A stretch of 5,824 nt of DNA from assembly GCA_017467745.1 (NCBI GenBank), contig JAFUKV010000105.1, positions 1 to 5,824 of the forward strand. Reading direction: 5' to 3'. Below, one piece after another: positions 1-5,824 of the stretch. Under the pieces are notes generated by a model, which saw nothing but the letters and a program-made list of their open reading frames with translations, had not been told where the DNA came from and ran no database searches. Positions within the stretch are counted from its first letter, which is position 1; each line of letters begins with the position of its first letter. The position numbers and the translations under genes were made by a program. Source of the stretch: Bacteroidaceae bacterium (GTDB lineage: Bacteria > Bacteroidota > Bacteroidia > Bacteroidales > CHK158-818).

Positions 1-1
1 A

Positions 2-379
2 TATATTTTAATGATGGTAGCTTCTACCGGATTGGCCTCGCCTGATGTGCAAACTGCGGCTATTGAAAGTGGCGCGGATGTAACCCGAGTAAGTCCTAAC
101 TGGTTAATATCAACCTATTTGGTGCTGACGTTCGGAGAGTTATTGTTGTCGCCGATGGGTATTTCGTTTGTGTCGAAAGTAGCGCCTCCTAAATATAAGG
201 GGATGATGATGGGCGGATGGTTTGTAGCTACTGCCGTAGGAAACTTTTTGACAGTTATTCCTGCAATTTTGTGGGGTGCGCAACCGCTTGTACTGGTATG
301 GGGCGTGTTGGTAGCGTTATGTCTTATTTCTGCCATCTTTATGTTCTCTATTATGAAAAAACTGGAAAAAGTTTGCTAA
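2..379 (+). CDS. POT/PTR2-family proton-coupled peptide transporter, C-terminal fragment (5' end outside window)
   Basis: This is the last 125 residues of an inner-membrane oligopeptide (di-/tripeptide) transporter of the MFS superfamily, driven by the proton gradient. The reading frame is open to the left edge, so the first ATG at 11 is only an internal methionine. Three hydrophobic segments are visible, at roughly residues 33-57, 67-91 and 95-118 of the fragment, and correspond to the last helices of the fold. The first carries the family signature GELLLSPMG (residues 45-53). Its glutamate matches the conserved TM10 glutamate of bacterial peptide transporters that helps bind the peptide. 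The segment KGMMMGGWFVATAVGN (66-81) is the usual start of the next helix. The protein ends on a short charged tail (KKLEKVC) and is followed by a hairpin terminator. Family assignment is firm; the exact substrate cannot be read from this fragment. Confidence 0.9.
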   Translation, partial: YILMMVASTGLASPDVQTAAIESGADVTRVSPNWLISTYLVLTFGELLLSPMGISFVSKVAPPKYKGMMMGGWFVATAVGNFLTVIPAILWGAQPLVLVWGVLVALCLISAIFMFSIMKKLEKVC

Positions 380-413
380 TATTTTAGCGCGGATAATTTT
401 GAAATATTGCTTT

Positions 414-452
414 GAAAGGCCGAATTTGTATTCGATGCAAATTCGGCCTTTC
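414..452 (+). terminator. Intrinsic terminator after the peptide transporter gene
   Basis: A perfect 15-bp inverted repeat pairs 414-428 with 438-452 around a 9-base loop. The core is GGCCGAATTTG against CAAATTCGGCC. It begins 35 bases after the transporter stop codon. The stem is followed by a short, weak T-rich tail (gttattt). Position and stem strength support transcription ending here, which separates the transporter from the hpt unit. Confidence 0.8.
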
Positions 453-516
453 GTTATTTGCCGTGATGAATATTGGTTCGGGATAAGTAAGAATAAATGT
501 TTTTCATATTAAAGTA

Positions 517-542
517 TTGCATTGACTTTTTATGTATCTTTG
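517..542 (+). promoter_or_regulatory. Bacteroidota-type promoter for hpt
   Basis: TATCTTTG at 535-542 fits the -7 consensus TAnnTTTG used by the Bacteroidota primary sigma factor. A TTG at 517-519 could be the -33 element, but the 15-base spacer is shorter than usual, so that half is weak. Transcription would start at about 547-551. The stretch lies between the transporter terminator and hpt and is very AT-rich. The assignment comes from consensus matching only. Confidence 0.6.
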
Positions 543-559
543 CACCCAAATTTCGGTTT

Positions 560-1102
560 ATGGGTAACAATCTGATAAAAATTAACGATAGGCAGTTTCG
601 AAAATATATTCCGTACGGGGAATTACAAGAGAAAGTAAAGTCTGTCGCACATTCCATTAATAAAGATATGGAGGGTAAAATTCCGATTTTTATCTGTATA
701 TTGAACGGTGCGTTTATGTTTGCCGCCGATTTGTTGAAAGAAATATCTGTTGATTGCGAAATCTCTTTTATGCGGATGAAATCGTACGAGGGGATGCAAT
801 CTACCGGAATTGTAAAGGAGATACAGCCGCTCGAAATAGATATTAAGAACCGCACGATTATTCTTATAGAGGATATTATTGATACAGGCTTTACAATATC
901 TAAAATCAAAGAATATTTGATAAAACAGTCTCCTGCCGAAATAAAAGTAGCGACGATGTTTTTTAAGCCGGACGCTCTGAAATGCCCGTTGATGCCGGAT
1001 TATGTAGCTCAGACTATTGAAAATAAATTTATTGTGGGTTATGGGCTGGATTATGACGAGAAAGGGCGTAATTTGAAAGATTTGTATATATTACACGAAT
1101 AA
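560..1102 (+). CDS. hpt: Hypoxanthine(-guanine) phosphoribosyltransferase
   Basis: A cytosolic purine-salvage enzyme that transfers phosphoribose from PRPP to hypoxanthine, and usually guanine, giving IMP or GMP. From the ATG at 560 the protein has 180 residues, the usual bacterial size. Visible motifs are the SY loop that closes over the active site (SYEG, 75-78) and the PRPP-binding loop IEDIIDTGFT (103-112), with the catalytic acidic pair E104/D105 and base D108. Further on are the purine-contacting lysine (K136) and FIVGYGLDYDEKGRN (157-171), holding the magnesium/purine aspartate D164 and the conserved arginine R170. An ATG at 497 would add 21 residues, but these are hydrophobic, unlike the family, and the extension runs across the promoter box at 535-542, so 560 is preferred. 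There is no Shine-Dalgarno sequence, as is normal in this phylum. adk follows after 35 bases, probably in the same transcript. Which base is preferred cannot be told from sequence. Confidence 0.95.
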   Translation: MGNNLIKINDRQFRKYIPYGELQEKVKSVAHSINKDMEGKIPIFICILNGAFMFAADLLKEISVDCEISFMRMKSYEGMQSTGIVKEIQPLEIDIKNRTIILIEDIIDTGFTISKIKEYLIKQSPAEIKVATMFFKPDALKCPLMPDYVAQTIENKFIVGYGLDYDEKGRNLKDLYILHE

Positions 1103-1137
1103 CAATCATACAATAACTCTAAACAAACTGAATTAAA

Positions 1138-1710
1138 ATGTTGAATGTTGTGATTTTTGGTGCTCCGGGTTCAGGTAAAGGAACTCAAAGCGAGTTGATT
1201 ATCAACAAGTATGGGCTTTTTCATATCTCTACCGGAGATGTGTTGAGAGCAGAGATGAAGAATGGAACGGAACTGGGTAAAACGGCAGAAGGCTATATTT
1301 CCAAAGGTCAGTTGGTTCCCGACGAATTGATTATTGATATGTTAGCCAAAGTGCTCGACTCTAACGAAGAGACTAAGAAAGGGGTTATTTTTGACGGATT
1401 TCCTCGTACAATACCTCAGGCAAAGGCTTTGAAAAAAATGTTGGCAGATCGCGTTACGGAGGTTTCGGCCGTTGTCGGTCTTGAAGTGGAAGAGCCTGAA
1501 TTAATCGATCGCTTGTTGAAACGCGGACAAGTATCCGGCCGTTCAGATGATAATTTGGAAACAATCAAAAGCCGGTTAGAGGTTTATCACAACCAAACAA
1601 CTCCGTTGAAAGATTATTACATAGAAGAGAAAAAATACAATGCTATTCATGGAATGGGTAGTGTAGAAGAAATCTTTGCCCGGATTGAAAAAACAATCGA
1701 TAATTTGTAA
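1138..1710 (+). CDS. adk: Adenylate kinase (short form)
   Basis: A cytosolic kinase that interconverts ATP + AMP and 2 ADP, holding the adenylate pool in balance. The 190-residue protein starts at the ATG at 1138. It shows the Walker A P-loop GAPGSGKGT (8-16), the AMP-binding part HISTGDVLR (29-37), GQLVPDE (57-63) and the signature FDGFPRT (85-91). The LID region is the short type: RGQVSGRSDDN (129-139) has no room for a long insert and no zinc cysteines. R129, R135 and R146 are the expected phosphate-binding arginines. This matches the short adenylate kinases typical of Bacteroidota. It lies 35 bases after hpt with no terminator between them, so the two are probably co-transcribed. An AT-rich hairpin begins 16 bases after its stop codon and may end part of the transcripts before obg. 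Confidence 0.97.
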   Translation: MLNVVIFGAPGSGKGTQSELIINKYGLFHISTGDVLRAEMKNGTELGKTAEGYISKGQLVPDELIIDMLAKVLDSNEETKKGVIFDGFPRTIPQAKALKKMLADRVTEVSAVVGLEVEEPELIDRLLKRGQVSGRSDDNLETIKSRLEVYHNQTTPLKDYYIEEKKYNAIHGMGSVEEIFARIEKTIDNL

Positions 1711-1726
1711 TAAAAATCTACTCTAA

Positions 1727-1780
1727 AAAAGTTAAAAAAGAGCGGGAGGTAAAGCCTGATTCTTTTTTAACTTTTCTTTT
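1727..1780 (+). terminator. AT-rich hairpin between adk and obg, probable (possibly partial) terminator
   Basis: A perfect 15-bp inverted repeat pairs 1727-1741 with 1761-1775; the left arm is AAAAGTTAAAAAAGA. Inside it, AGG at 1747-1749 can pair with CCT at 1755-1757 to extend the structure. The right arm is followed by a T-rich run (1777-1781). It sits just after adk and before a promoter-like box for obg. The stem is nearly all A-T apart from two G-C pairs near the ends and one in the middle. It may therefore be a leaky terminator or attenuator rather than a full stop, or an RNA-processing site. Confidence 0.55.
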
Positions 1781-1796
1781 TCTCGTAAAGAATAAC

Positions 1797-1804
1797 TACC
1801 TTCG
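1797..1804 (+). promoter_or_regulatory. Possible internal promoter (-7 box) for obg-pgeF
   Basis: TACCTTCG matches the Bacteroidota -7 consensus TAnnTTTG with one change (C for the third T). It ends 29 bases before the obg ATG and directly follows the adk hairpin. No clear TTG -33 element is seen; the expected place, around 1775-1780, holds only T-rich sequence. Consensus match only. Confidence 0.4.
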
Positions 1805-1833
1805 TAATAGAAATAACATAAAAATCGAAATCT

Positions 1834-2964
1834 ATGGCTGAATCTAATTTTGTCGATTATGTCAAAATATATTGTCGTTCCGGAAAAGGCGGAGCCGGGT
1901 CTGCGCATCTTCATCGGGAGAAGTTTACGCCGAAAGGCGGACCTGACGGAGGAGACGGAGGTCGGGGCGGCCATATTATTTTGAAGGCAAACCGTAATTA
2001 TTGGACGTTGCTCCATCTGAAATTTTCACGGCATATTTTTGCCGGCAACGGAGAATCGGGAGGTTCAAGCCGAAGTTTCGGCAAAGACGGTAAGGATATA
2101 ACCATAGAAGTACCTTGCGGAACGGTTGTGTTTGATGCCGATACGGGAGAGTATATTTGCGAGGTTACGGAAGACGGACAAAAAGTCGTTTTGCTGAAAG
2201 GCGGGCGCGGAGGTCTTGGAAACTGGCACTTTCGTTCGGCAACGAATCAGACGCCGCGATTTGCCCAACCCGGAGAACCGGCGCAGGAACGTTCGGTGAT
2301 TTTAGAATTGAAACTGTTGGCAGATGTCGGTTTGGTAGGATTTCCTAATGCCGGAAAATCTACGCTTTTGTCTGTTGTATCCGCAGCGAAGCCTAAAATA
2401 GCCGATTACCCGTTTACTACGCTCGAACCTAACTTGGGCATTGTAGCGTATCGAGACAGCCGTTCGTTTGTTATGGCCGATATACCGGGTATTATAGAGG
2501 GCGCAAGTGAAGGAAAAGGGTTAGGATTGAGGTTTTTGCGGCATATAGAACGTAACGCCTTACTTCTGTTTATGATACCTGCGGATAGCAATGATATTGC
2601 TGCGGAATATAAAATATTGCTGAACGAACTTTCTACGTTTAATCCTGAATTGATGGATAAACAACGAGTATTGGCTATTACAAAATCCGATTTATTGGAT
2701 GATGAATTAAAAGAAGCTATCGCTCGGGAATTACCTGAAATTCCGTATGTGTTCATATCTTCTGTAACCGGAGACGGTATTCAAGAATTGAAAGATATGC
2801 TTTGGACAGAGCTGAATAACGATGAAAATCGTACGGTTTCTGTTACGCATCGGAATTTGGACGTTCGGCATCGGGTATCGGAAGAAGATAATTTTGATTT
2901 ATCTGTTGAGAACGAAAATGCCGGTGATTCGGAAAACTACGAAGAGTACGATTGGGACGAATGA
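1834..2964 (+). CDS. obg: Obg/CgtA-type GTPase
   Basis: An essential GTP-binding protein that binds the large ribosomal subunit late in assembly and links it to guanine-nucleotide (GTP/ppGpp) status; partly at the membrane in some bacteria. The 376-residue protein has the glycine-rich Obg fold at about 1-160 (GKGGAGS 17-23, KGGPDGGDGGRGG 34-46, GGRGGLGN 123-130). The GTPase domain follows: G1 GFPNAGKST (169-177), G2 with T195/T196 in PFTTLEPNLG (193-202), G3 DIPG (216-219), G4 TKSD (283-286) and G5 SSVTG (309-313). G4 has T where many families have N. From about residue 345 there is no OCT domain, only an acidic tail rich in E, D and N ending YEEYDWDE. The ATG at 1834 gives the usual N-terminus (ESNFVDYVKI). 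Its stop overlaps the pgeF start, which suggests translational coupling. Confidence 0.97.
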   Translation: MAESNFVDYVKIYCRSGKGGAGSAHLHREKFTPKGGPDGGDGGRGGHIILKANRNYWTLLHLKFSRHIFAGNGESGGSSRSFGKDGKDITIEVPCGTVVFDADTGEYICEVTEDGQKVVLLKGGRGGLGNWHFRSATNQTPRFAQPGEPAQERSVILELKLLADVGLVGFPNAGKSTLLSVVSAAKPKIADYPFTTLEPNLGIVAYRDSRSFVMADIPGIIEGASEGKGLGLRFLRHIERNALLLFMIPADSNDIAAEYKILLNELSTFNPELMDKQRVLAITKSDLLDDELKEAIARELPEIPYVFISSVTGDGIQELKDMLWTELNNDENRTVSVTHRNLDVRHRVSEEDNFDLSVENENAGDSENYEEYDWDE

Positions 2965-3770
2965 AAAATATATTAGTAAACGATATTAAAATGTTGTCGT
3001 ATCCTTTTGACGGGAGCGGCAACATTTTTGGTTTTACCACTGCCCGTCAAGGAGGGATTAGCGGAGGCAATTACTCTTCACTTAATTTGGGCGCTTATTC
3101 GGGAGATGATGCCGGTAATGTGCAGGAAAATAGGCGGCGATTATGCCGTGCAGTGGGTATAATGGATGATAAATTATTTTTGCCGCATCAGGTACATGGG
3201 GTGGATATAGTACATATAGATGAATCCTTCTTGTCTTTACCAGCGGCAGATCAGCAGGAGCGGCTCAACGAAAAAGATGCGGTTATTACTTCTGTAAAGA
3301 ATATCTGTATTGGAGTAACTACTGCCGATTGCGTGCCGGTACTTCTTTTTTGCCCCCAACGTAAAATAGCGGCGGCAATACATGCTGGGTGGAAAGGTAC
3401 TGCGGGCAGAATAGCTTCGTTATGTGTCCGGTATATGCAAAAGCATCTGGATGTTACTCCTGAAAATTTATATGCCGTTATCGGCCCGTCTATTTCGGTA
3501 GATAGGTTTGAAGTGGGAGAAGAGGTTGTGGACAGATTTCTGTCGGCGGGCTATGATTCGGAGCAAGTGCTTTGGACGAATAATTCTACCGGAAAATCCC
3601 ATATCGATTTGTGGAATGCTAACCGGTCTGATCTTGAACAGGCAGGAGTTCTTTCTGAGAAAATCGAGATTGCCGGCGTTTGTACCCGTACTTGTTGTTC
3701 TGAATTTTTCTCAGCCCGTAAATTGGGTGTTGCATCCGGCAGGATAGTGAGCGGTATAGTGATGCGCTGA
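2961..3770 (+). CDS. pgeF: PgeF/YfiH-family (DUF152, laccase-domain) purine nucleoside phosphorylase / peptidoglycan editing factor
   Basis: A 269-residue cytosolic protein of the DUF152 "laccase domain" family. Homologues have been reported to cleave or deaminate purine nucleosides. E. coli YfiH (PgeF) prevents wrong amino acids from entering peptidoglycan precursors. The conserved metal-site triad is present: H79 in LPHQVHGVD, C124 in TTADCVPV, and H141 in AIHAGWKGTAGR (139-150). Other family blocks are TTARQGGISGGNYSSLNLG (26-44), IGPSIS (174-179), and the C-terminal CTRTC, FFSARKLG and SGRIVSGIV, so the gene looks intact. The ATG at 2961 overlaps the obg TGA as ATGA. A TTG nine bases upstream is in frame but less likely. 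Linkage to hpt and adk favours a purine role, which is inference. A two-way terminator follows 34 bases after the stop. Confidence 0.92.
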   Translation: MKNILVNDIKMLSYPFDGSGNIFGFTTARQGGISGGNYSSLNLGAYSGDDAGNVQENRRRLCRAVGIMDDKLFLPHQVHGVDIVHIDESFLSLPAADQQERLNEKDAVITSVKNICIGVTTADCVPVLLFCPQRKIAAAIHAGWKGTAGRIASLCVRYMQKHLDVTPENLYAVIGPSISVDRFEVGEEVVDRFLSAGYDSEQVLWTNNSTGKSHIDLWNANRSDLEQAGVLSEKIEIAGVCTRTCCSEFFSARKLGVASGRIVSGIVMR

Positions 3771-3802
3771 GTTGAGGGTTAGATGACTAAATCAATTTGA
3801 AT

Positions 3803-3842
3803 ATAAAAAAGGTTTCGCTTTTAAAAGCGAAACCTTTTTTAT
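3803..3842. terminator. Bidirectional intrinsic terminator between pgeF and the acyltransferase gene
   Basis: A perfect 40-bp palindrome centred between 3822 and 3823. Each arm reads ATAAAAAAGG then TTTCGCTTTT on its own strand. The stem GGTTTCGCTT/AAGCGAAACC has a run of six A on one side and six T on the other, so a hairpin with a U-tract forms in RNA from either strand. It lies between two convergent genes, 32 bases after the pgeF stop and 9 bases from the acyltransferase stop. This is a textbook shared terminator. Confidence 0.93.
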
Positions 3843-3851
3843 GGGTGTCTT

Positions 3852-5000
3852 TTATTTCTTCGCTATTAGCTTATTTCTAAGCGGATTGGCGTACATTTCT
3901 AATATTTTTTCTTTTAAATAGGGAATATCCGGATTCGGCATTACTATTTTTTTCAGTTGTTTGTCGAGATATTGCATAAATATATCTTTCTCTTGCGGAG
4001 TATATTTATCTTGAAATTGAGAGCCGGATAATTCGTCGTAAGCAACATAATTGCCTGCGTATATTTGATAATTGCTGTGGATAGCTTTATCTATTGTGCC
4101 GGTAATGCAAGCCAACTCTTCGGCTTTATCTTCCGGAGGTGTTATTTGAGAGAGTGTTTTATTAATGGGTTCGGCAATGCGGAAAACGACATTTCCTTTG
4201 TATCCTAACATACCGGTTTCCATATTTAATAAATCTTCCTCAGGAGATTTTTTATAATCAGGATTGTCTCGTTTCATTTGAAACTCTCGAGCTTTTAAAA
4301 AATCGCAAGGGTCGTACTCGTAAGATATGGATACGGGTGTGATGTTAACGCTACGGATGCTTTCCCATAAATCGTTGCTTCCTTCTAATGCAAGCATTTT
4401 AATGAGACTTTCTTGCGTGCGGTCGTCTGAGTTTTTGGCACGACCTTCCCGTTGGGCAATCCATACTGATTGGTGTTTCGTCTTGATGGCAAAATGTATA
4501 TATGCCGAGAGCCTACGGGAAATTTCGAGCATTTTGCGTCCGGATATATCTCGTTTTACAATGAAACTCTTGTTTAAACGTACCAGATTCGAAATCCAAG
4601 GCAGTTTAAGCAGATTGTCTCCAATAGCCACTTCGCTGGTAGAAAAGCCGTTCTGCCATAAAAGAAGGTTCAAGAAAGAGGCATCTAACACAATGTCTCT
4701 ATGATTCGACATAAATGTGTAACTGTCAGTCTTTTCGATGTTTTCTATTCCGGAAAGCGACAAAGACGATGTTGAACTCTTGACTAACGATAATAAAAAC
4801 GGGACTACGGTTTTCGATTGAAAATCATCTTTATTGGTATAAGTCAATAATCCTTTTGAAAATGTATCGTAGTCTATATTGGGCATGACAAAATGGACGG
4901 CGTGTTTAAATCCCTCCTCTTTGATAAGAGATGAAATAACCTCGTTTACTTCTTCGTCGTGAAACGGGCGAATTTCTTCAAAATCATAAAGTTGTTTCAT
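3852..5000 (-). CDS. PlsC/PlsB-like glycerolipid acyltransferase (annotated in relatives as 1-acyl-sn-glycerol-3-phosphate acyltransferase)
   Basis: A 382-residue protein of the lysophospholipid acyltransferase superfamily, expected to move an acyl chain onto a glycerol-phosphate or related lipid at the inner face of the cytoplasmic membrane. Motif I is SNHRDIVLD (98-106), with catalytic H100. Motif II is the GDNLL region and KSFIVKRD (127-151). Motif III is REGRAKNSDDRTQ (184-196), comparable with EGxRS in PlsB/PlsC. Motif IV is NITPVSISYEY (219-229), comparable with the IPVxIxYE block of PlsB. Motif I is spaced H-x5-D (H100, D106) instead of the usual H-x4-D, with another acidic residue at D102. 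About 95 residues precede the acyltransferase core and about 140 follow it; I recognise no domain in these. No signal peptide is seen, and residues 103-115 are hydrophobic. It lies 74 bases downstream of ddl on the same strand. The acyl acceptor cannot be named from sequence. Confidence 0.85.
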   Translation of the reverse strand: MKQLYDFEEIRPFHDEEVNEVISSLIKEEGFKHAVHFVMPNIDYDTFSKGLLTYTNKDDFQSKTVVPFLLSLVKSSTSSLSLSGIENIEKTDSYTFMSNHRDIVLDASFLNLLLWQNGFSTSEVAIGDNLLKLPWISNLVRLNKSFIVKRDISGRKMLEISRRLSAYIHFAIKTKHQSVWIAQREGRAKNSDDRTQESLIKMLALEGSNDLWESIRSVNITPVSISYEYDPCDFLKAREFQMKRDNPDYKKSPEEDLLNMETGMLGYKGNVVFRIAEPINKTLSQITPPEDKAEELACITGTIDKAIHSNYQIYAGNYVAYDELSGSQFQDKYTPQEKDIFMQYLDKQLKKIVMPNPDIPYLKEKILEMYANPLRNKLIAKK

Positions 5001-5074
5001 ACTTGTATAAGATTTTATGTCTTGGACTTTGTCAGTTTCCTATTGCAATTATAACAAATAAAAAGTATATTCGA

Positions 5075-5824
5075 TTAAAATTCGTTCTCAATAATATCAG
5101 TCAGCACTTCTTGCATGCTTAATCCGGCAGCCCGTACTTGCTGCGGAATAAAACTGGTAGAAGTCATTCCCGGAGTGGTATTTACCTCTAATAAGAAAGG
5201 AGTTTTTCCTACAATAATATAATCTACCCGTATGATACCTTTGCATTTTAAAATATCGTATATTCGGGCGGTTGATTGCCGTATCTCTTCGGCGATATTT
5301 TCCGGAATGGGGGCAGGCGTGATTTCTTCTACTTTTGATGCGGTATATTTAGCTTCGTAGTCGAAAAACTCGTTTTTGCTGACAGCTTCGGTGATAGGTA
5401 AAACCGTACATCCTTTTCTGGTTTTATAGCATCCGCATGTAACTTCACGCCCTTGCATGAACGATTCTATAATAACTTCGCCTCCTTCGTTACGAGCGTC
5501 TTGTATAGCTTGGCTCAGTTGATCAGCTGTTTTTACTTTGGTGGTCGCTACGCTGGATCCTCCCGCGTTGGGTTTTACAAAGCACGGTAGTCCTACTGTA
5601 TTGACAATAGAATTATTGTCGGGAGTTTCTTCGGGACGTAACAGGATAGATTGCGCTATTTTCAGCCCGAACGCTTGCAGGTAATGGTTACAAGTGTATT
5701 TGTCGAATGTTAGAGCCGATGCTAACACGTCGCAAGAAGAATAAGGCATACCGATGAGTTCGAAATAACCTTGTAGTAGCCCGTTTTCTCCCGGAGTACC
5801 ATGTATGGTAATATATGCGAAATC
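5075..5824 (-). CDS. ddl: D-alanine--D-alanine ligase, N-terminus outside window
   Basis: A cytosolic ATP-grasp enzyme joining two D-alanines for the peptidoglycan stem peptide. The frame is open to the right edge, giving 249 residues; about 75-80 N-terminal residues are probably missing. An internal methionine at 5749 is not the start, because the residues before it, HGTPGENGLLQGYFELIG (fragment 8-25), are the typical Ddl signature. ATP-grasp parts seen are KPNAGGSS (84-91), the GREV strand, RVDY (199-202) and LEVNTTPGMTSTS (212-224). The latter two include the metal ligands D201, E213 and N215. The omega-loop has YEAKY (156-160); the tyrosine here is typical of D-Ala-D-Ala ligases, not of VanA-type D-Ala-D-Lac ligases. 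The loop after KPNAGGSS reads VATTKV, where many Ddl have VGVSKV or FGVTKV. The acyltransferase gene follows, and no terminator is seen between them. Confidence 0.95.
   Translation of the reverse strand, partial: DFAYITIHGTPGENGLLQGYFELIGMPYSSCDVLASALTFDKYTCNHYLQAFGLKIAQSILLRPEETPDNNSIVNTVGLPCFVKPNAGGSSVATTKVKTADQLSQAIQDARNEGGEVIIESFMQGREVTCGCYKTRKGCTVLPITEAVSKNEFFDYEAKYTASKVEEITPAPIPENIAEEIRQSTARIYDILKCKGIIRVDYIIVGKTPFLLEVNTTPGMTSTSFIPQQVRAAGLSMQEVLTDIIENEF

Noticed and set aside
457..480. Second hpt promoter (TTTG at 457-460 with tattggttcg at 471-480)
   Set aside because: The downstream box does not fit TAnnTTTG spacing and the distance between the boxes is too short.
497..559. N-terminal extension of hpt from an ATG at 497 (21 extra residues)
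   Set aside because: The extra residues (MFFILKYCIDFLCIFAPKF...) do not resemble the family and the stretch contains the promoter box. The 560 start gives the usual length of 180.
454..909. 151-codon open frame on the minus strand opposite hpt
   Set aside because: It is a shadow of hpt, with a composition of antisense type (rich in I and S) and no recognisable motif.
2952..2960. TTG start for pgeF upstream of the ATG at 2961
   Set aside because: TTG is a rarer start, adds only three residues, and would deepen the overlap with obg. The ATGA overlap at 2961-2964 is a typical coupled start.
4327..4704. 125-codon open frame on the plus strand opposite the acyltransferase gene
   Set aside because: It lies fully antisense to a gene with clear conserved motifs, has no family resemblance, and has no promoter or start context of note.
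5001..5074. Separate promoter for the acyltransferase gene in the 74-base gap after ddl
   Set aside because: Reading the minus strand I find no good TAnnTTTG box, only AT-rich sequence. Co-transcription with ddl is as likely, so no promoter is called.
5747..5749. Methionine at 5749 as the start of ddl
   Set aside because: The frame stays open to the edge and encodes the conserved HGTPGENGLLQGYF signature upstream of it, so the methionine is internal.
1..5824. Mobile element, CRISPR array, defence island or toxin-antitoxin system
   Set aside because: No direct-repeat arrays, transposase or integrase motifs, or small unexplained gene pairs are visible. All coding regions over 300 bases are accounted for by housekeeping families.

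Overview
This window looks like an ordinary chromosomal housekeeping region from a member of the Bacteroidota, most likely order Bacteroidales. The sequence signs are moderately AT-rich DNA, genes without Shine-Dalgarno sequences, and promoter-like boxes of the Bacteroides TAnnTTTG type. The protein styles also fit: a 190-residue adenylate kinase with a short LID, an Obg with a TKSD G4 motif, and a Ddl with the HGTPGENG signature. Genus cannot be fixed from the window. I see no transposase, integrase, CRISPR array, tRNA, rRNA or phage gene.

Layout, left to right. (1) Positions 2-379, plus strand: the last 125 residues of a POT-family peptide transporter, closed by a strong hairpin terminator at 414-452. 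(2) Positions 560-3770, plus strand: four purine- or GTP-related genes, hpt, adk, obg and pgeF. A promoter-like box sits only about 17 bases upstream of the hpt start. Between adk and obg lie a long AT-rich hairpin and a second promoter-like box, so obg-pgeF can probably be transcribed on its own. The obg stop and pgeF start overlap as ATGA. (3) Positions 3803-3842: a perfect 40-bp palindrome that serves as a two-way terminator between convergent transcription units. (4) Positions 3852-5824, minus strand: a PlsC/PlsB-like glycerolipid acyltransferase, and upstream of it ddl (D-alanine--D-alanine ligase), whose N-terminus lies beyond the right edge.

How the genes fit together. Hpt salvages hypoxanthine or guanine to IMP or GMP. 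Adk balances adenylate pools. Obg is a GTPase that checks ribosome assembly and senses guanine nucleotides. PgeF is a multicopper-oxidase-like (DUF152) enzyme, with homologues reported to act on purine nucleosides and, in E. coli, to keep peptidoglycan precursors correct. The two minus-strand genes serve the envelope (phospholipid and peptidoglycan precursors). The most interesting points are modest. They are the placement of pgeF with purine-salvage genes, the H-x5-D spacing in the acyltransferase active-site motif, the very short hpt leader, and the adk/obg hairpin. I found no convincing undescribed system here.
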